Shown here: positions 61,170 to 64,000 of the stretch, piece after piece | How positions within the stretch are numbered: the stretch's first letter is position 1 | Layout: each line of letters starts with the position of its first letter | From: Pelargonium tetragonum | Taxonomy: Eukaryota > Streptophyta > Magnoliopsida > Geraniales > Geraniaceae | Assembly (NCBI GenBank): GCA_036897445.1 | Contig: JAYMTL010000009.1 | Coordinates: forward strand, 1 to 64,000 | DNA length: 64,000 bases | Direction: 5' to 3' | Program-made: the position numbers and the translations under genes | The notes under the pieces: model-generated | What the model saw: only the letters and a program-made list of their open reading frames with translations | Databases searched by the model: none | Told to the model about the DNA's origin: nothing

Positions 61170-64000
61170 GGAAAGTTAAGGCATGGTTTGACGGGGGGCA
61201 CTTGCCTCTCTTTTAAGTTCCTGTTAAAGGGGTTTTTTTGAGTTTTATGATTCCTTAATTAAGGTAAAAGAAAAACCTAATCTTAGTAATAGAGAAGCTC
61301 TATTACCTTGGTTAACCTATTACTCAGAGGTATGGGGCAAATCGGGGAGCATTAAGAAACCCCGTTCAGATTGTAACGGCTTACCGCTTATAAAGCCTTC
61401 TTTGTACAAAAGCTAAAAATTCTGCTGGGTAAGTACTAAACTTTAGTTTAGAGAGAGTTTATTAAGTGTACCGCGTAAGGCACGCGTTTTTCATTAGCTA
61501 TTTTCATATCCTGTGTCGCGAAGAGTTTTAACATTTAACAGATTTGTATGGGTTACTTAGCGGGGTTTTCTGCCTTATTTTATAGTAAGTCAAGTTGAAA
61601 AAGAAGCTTCTTTGAACAAAAAGGAATTAAAAGAGAAGCCAAGCTCTTCGTTTAGATGTGCCTAAGATTTATTCGAATAGGAACAACAGCGCAAGCCTAG
61701 CATATTTTATAAAAAGAAAGTACTTTACAAGACTGAGAGCTTACTCTACGAGAAAAAACCTCCGACACAAGAAGTCTAGGGAGACTCTATAGCTTTAGTC
61801 CTTAAGTGGTAGGTTTATCTGTTACTGAAGAAGCCCTTCAAACGAATATCCTTAAATATACTCTTAGGGTAAGTGTTGGTTGGAACCTGAGCTTTTAAAG
61901 CAAAATTTATAGATTTACTTGGATTTTTTTATCTTGACTTTAAGAATACAAGCCCTTCCTAGGCAAGCTGTATAGTATTTTATTTGCTTAGGTAATAATT
62001 TTTTTTACAAACAACGAGACAATATTGTACCTTTTTCTAGTTACATTTCATTTGTAGTCATTCACTTTTTTAGTTAGGCAGCTAGGAGTTAATCTTAAGG
62101 AATACAAAACCTAATTAAAAGAAGCTCTTATTTCAGAAATGTTTTATACCCAAAATACTAGTTTTTAGTAGGTTAAGTAATGAAATAGCACCATAATCAA
62201 CAGCTGTTATCAAACAAAAGAACACCCTTACAAGGTTTTTGAATTTGTAAGGAGGAAGAACAAAGCTTTTTCCTTATAATTATAAAAATTTTGTGCCTTT
62301 ACCTTAAGTTAATTGGAATTTTAAGGGTAGCGTAGCCTGGCTCCTACTGTCACGTTAAAGTCTTCCCTTACTGCCCTTCAGTATCTAGTACTAATACGAG
62401 AGCATGCCCTAATTTCTTTTATATAGTATTCCTTTATAAAAAAAGAGCTCCCACTATTAGGATATTAGGAAAAACCTCGGTAAATCTTAAAAATGTACAA
62501 AAAACAAGGATATACTAACACCGTAGATAACTAACTACGAGAAAGGCCTTAGAATTGTTTAATATTTCGAATAGAGTTCCCGGTCTTAAAAGCATAAGTT
62601 AGTTCTCATCAAGACATGGAGCTTTTAAAATGTTTTTAATTCTTCTCAAGTTAAGTGGATCCAAACAAGAACACTTTATTCAGAGTTTTGTTATCAAAAT
62701 TATATCCAACAGTAAACAAGGAACCCTCTTTTTTGCAGCATTTCCCGGGGTATACTAAACTTTTCTTTCACAGTAGCTGCTCCTTAAAACTAGCGTTTTG
62801 AGTTTACGGGGCGAGGTGAATTCTCGGTCATAATTTCAAAAGGACCTTCACCTGAAGTATGAAGGAAGTATATAGAAATAATAGGTATCTTTGAGATTAT
62901 ATAGCATATAGCAGCTATTTTCTAAGAGTTTGACTATAGAGGGGTCCTCCGTTTGGTTTACTTTAGGTTATAGCATATTAAGAACCCACAGCACAAAAAC
63001 AAATTAGATCCTGGTTTATCAAAATGTAGCCTTAGCTTTTACGGAGTAGGCTCTATACCTTTAGCGGGGCGGAGATACTTATAAGGATTTCCTTTATCTT
63101 TTTAGTAATTAATCGGGGTTCCCTTGGAGTTGATAGGAGTTGTTCGAAAAAAGTACTCCTTTATAAGCTAGTATTAAAGAGTTTTACAAGAGTGAGGTTT
63201 TCCTGAGGGGCTTGTCTTAGCATTAGTCATTAAGTTATCATCCCTGTCTAGTACGGGGCCCTTCTTATAGATCTTTTAGCAGCAAAGGGTTCTTTTTAAA
63301 ATTTAAAAGGCAAGAAAAAAGAATTCCTATACTTTATCTAAAAAAAAGAAAAAGGGAACCCCGGTTAAAAGTAACCTAAAGGGTATTCTTTATTCGTCTA
63401 TTTAAGCTTGGAATATAATAGGGCCCGAGAAGAAGATCCTTGCTTAGTTCCTAAGTTTCTGCGCTTCAGAAAGATTGAACTAAGGATATAGAGCTTTGCT
63501 CTGCCTTTTCACTCGTGCATTTTCCCGGTCTTTCTCTAACAGATTCTTCAAGGATCCACTTTGATTATTCCTCCGTCTATCTATATGGAATAGTTTTCAG
63601 CTCTTAGCACGAGTAAGAAACTTGTACACTCTTCCTGAGTCTTTGTAACTGTATTACCCTTAACTAAAATACAGGACCAGCAATAGAATGAAACCCTAAA
63701 CTTATTACTATTACCTGCTCTAAACTCCTACGAAATTAGTACAGCAAATGAGAAGGACCCCTTTTCTAAAGATCTAAAAAGTGGATATCCGAAACGGAAA
63801 CTATTATCCTGTATATAAATAGAATTTCTAAAACTGCTGAGTATTTGAATAAAATACTTCGTCTAAAGGGCGCCCCTTGTGAAGTGTAACTTGTGTAATA
63901 TAGATTTTTACTAAACTTAAAGAGCTGTAAAAGCATGTAAAATTTTCATTTCTTTTTGAGATCAAGTATCTATCCTATATACGAGCAAGTATAATAAAGT
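61170..64000. other. Featureless RIP-like sequence to the window end
   Basis: No open frame, RNA or repeat could be supported. G-run/C-run pairs such as GGATCC (62,657 and 63,552) continue at the usual density. No telomere-type repeat was seen at either window end. Confidence 0.4.

Larger units (their letters stand above)
1..64000. other. RIP-like, AT-rich gene desert (whole window)
   Basis: The whole window is about one-third G+C and carries no open frame longer than about 110 codons, which is close to chance for this base composition. Hand counts over six 60-base lines gave TpA/ApT of 41/24 (1.7) and (CpA+TpG)/(ApC+GpT) of 26/33 (0.79). The usual RIP index thresholds are above 0.89 for the first ratio and below 1.03 for the second, so both are met. 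RIP is known from filamentous ascomycetes, where duplicated DNA suffers C-to-T change mainly at CpA. Remaining G and C sit largely in GG, CC, AG and CT steps, as expected. An organelle genome is less likely because TpA excess is not typical there and no rRNA or respiratory gene could be recognised. Organism assignment is inference. Confidence 0.6.

Noticed and set aside
1-64000. Mitochondrial or plastid genome
   Set aside because: No rRNA core words, no respiratory or photosynthetic protein pieces and a TpA excess; not fully excluded for an organelle with heavy RNA editing.
1-64000. CRISPR arrays, operons or a bacterial origin
   Set aside because: No regularly spaced direct repeats, no ribosome-binding sites before open frames and no DnaA-type box cluster were seen.
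1-64000. Telomere repeats at the window ends
   Set aside because: No TTAGGG- or similar tandem run at either end.

Overview
This window looks like a gene-free, AT-rich stretch of a nuclear genome, most plausibly from a filamentous ascomycete that mutates its repeats by repeat-induced point mutation (RIP). G+C is roughly one third. No open frame exceeds about 110 codons on either strand, and none of the longest ones reads as a known protein. The main clue is dinucleotide bias. In six 60-base lines counted by hand (starting at 1, 10,441, 20,041, 28,801, 36,541 and 40,021), TpA occurs 41 times against 24 ApT, and CpA+TpG 26 times against 33 ApC+GpT. TpA is normally under-represented in genomes; an excess with loss of CpA/TpG is the classic mark of RIP. 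The organism call is an inference from this bias, because no intact marker gene is present.

Layout. Positions 1-290 hold a decayed coding-like stretch on the minus strand that runs off the left edge. An AT-rich, G-poor tract follows (about 365-555), then a copy of a dispersed repeat (about 1,365-1,530) and a tract with strong G-over-C skew on the plus strand (about 2,000-4,900). From about 4,900 to 24,200 there is nearly featureless RIP-like sequence with scattered short repeats. A short coding-like relic lies at 24,220-24,345. An island that has escaped most of the RIP-like bias lies at about 26,265-26,940. From 27 to 32.9 kb the sequence is again featureless apart from one member of a repeat pair.

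The right half is richer in relics. A pyrimidine-rich block at about 32,980-34,700 reads like decayed coding sequence on the minus strand, and coding-like sequence on the plus strand follows at about 34,930-35,220. Copies of the dispersed repeat lie at 39,690-39,900 (minus), 48,770-48,932 (minus) and about 52,090-52,200 (plus), with further related relics at 52,300-52,540, 53,110-53,440 and 53,925-54,010. This repeat resembles a retrotransposon terminal repeat: one copy begins TGTTGG directly after a purine run, and another has a TATA-like box inside. Two tRNA-like sequences, both with broken stems, lie at 46,760-46,832 (minus) and 61,090-61,159 (plus).

No operon, pathway, CRISPR array, rRNA or intact mobile element was found. 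A RIP-eroded repeat graveyard of at least 64 kb fits an AT isochore, a subtelomere or a Neurospora-type regional centromere; the sequence alone cannot decide which. No new working system could be supported. The items most worth a second look are the RIP-escaping island, the dispersed terminal-repeat-like family, the recurring AAAAAGGGGGCT motif and the excess of GGATCC-type short palindromes.
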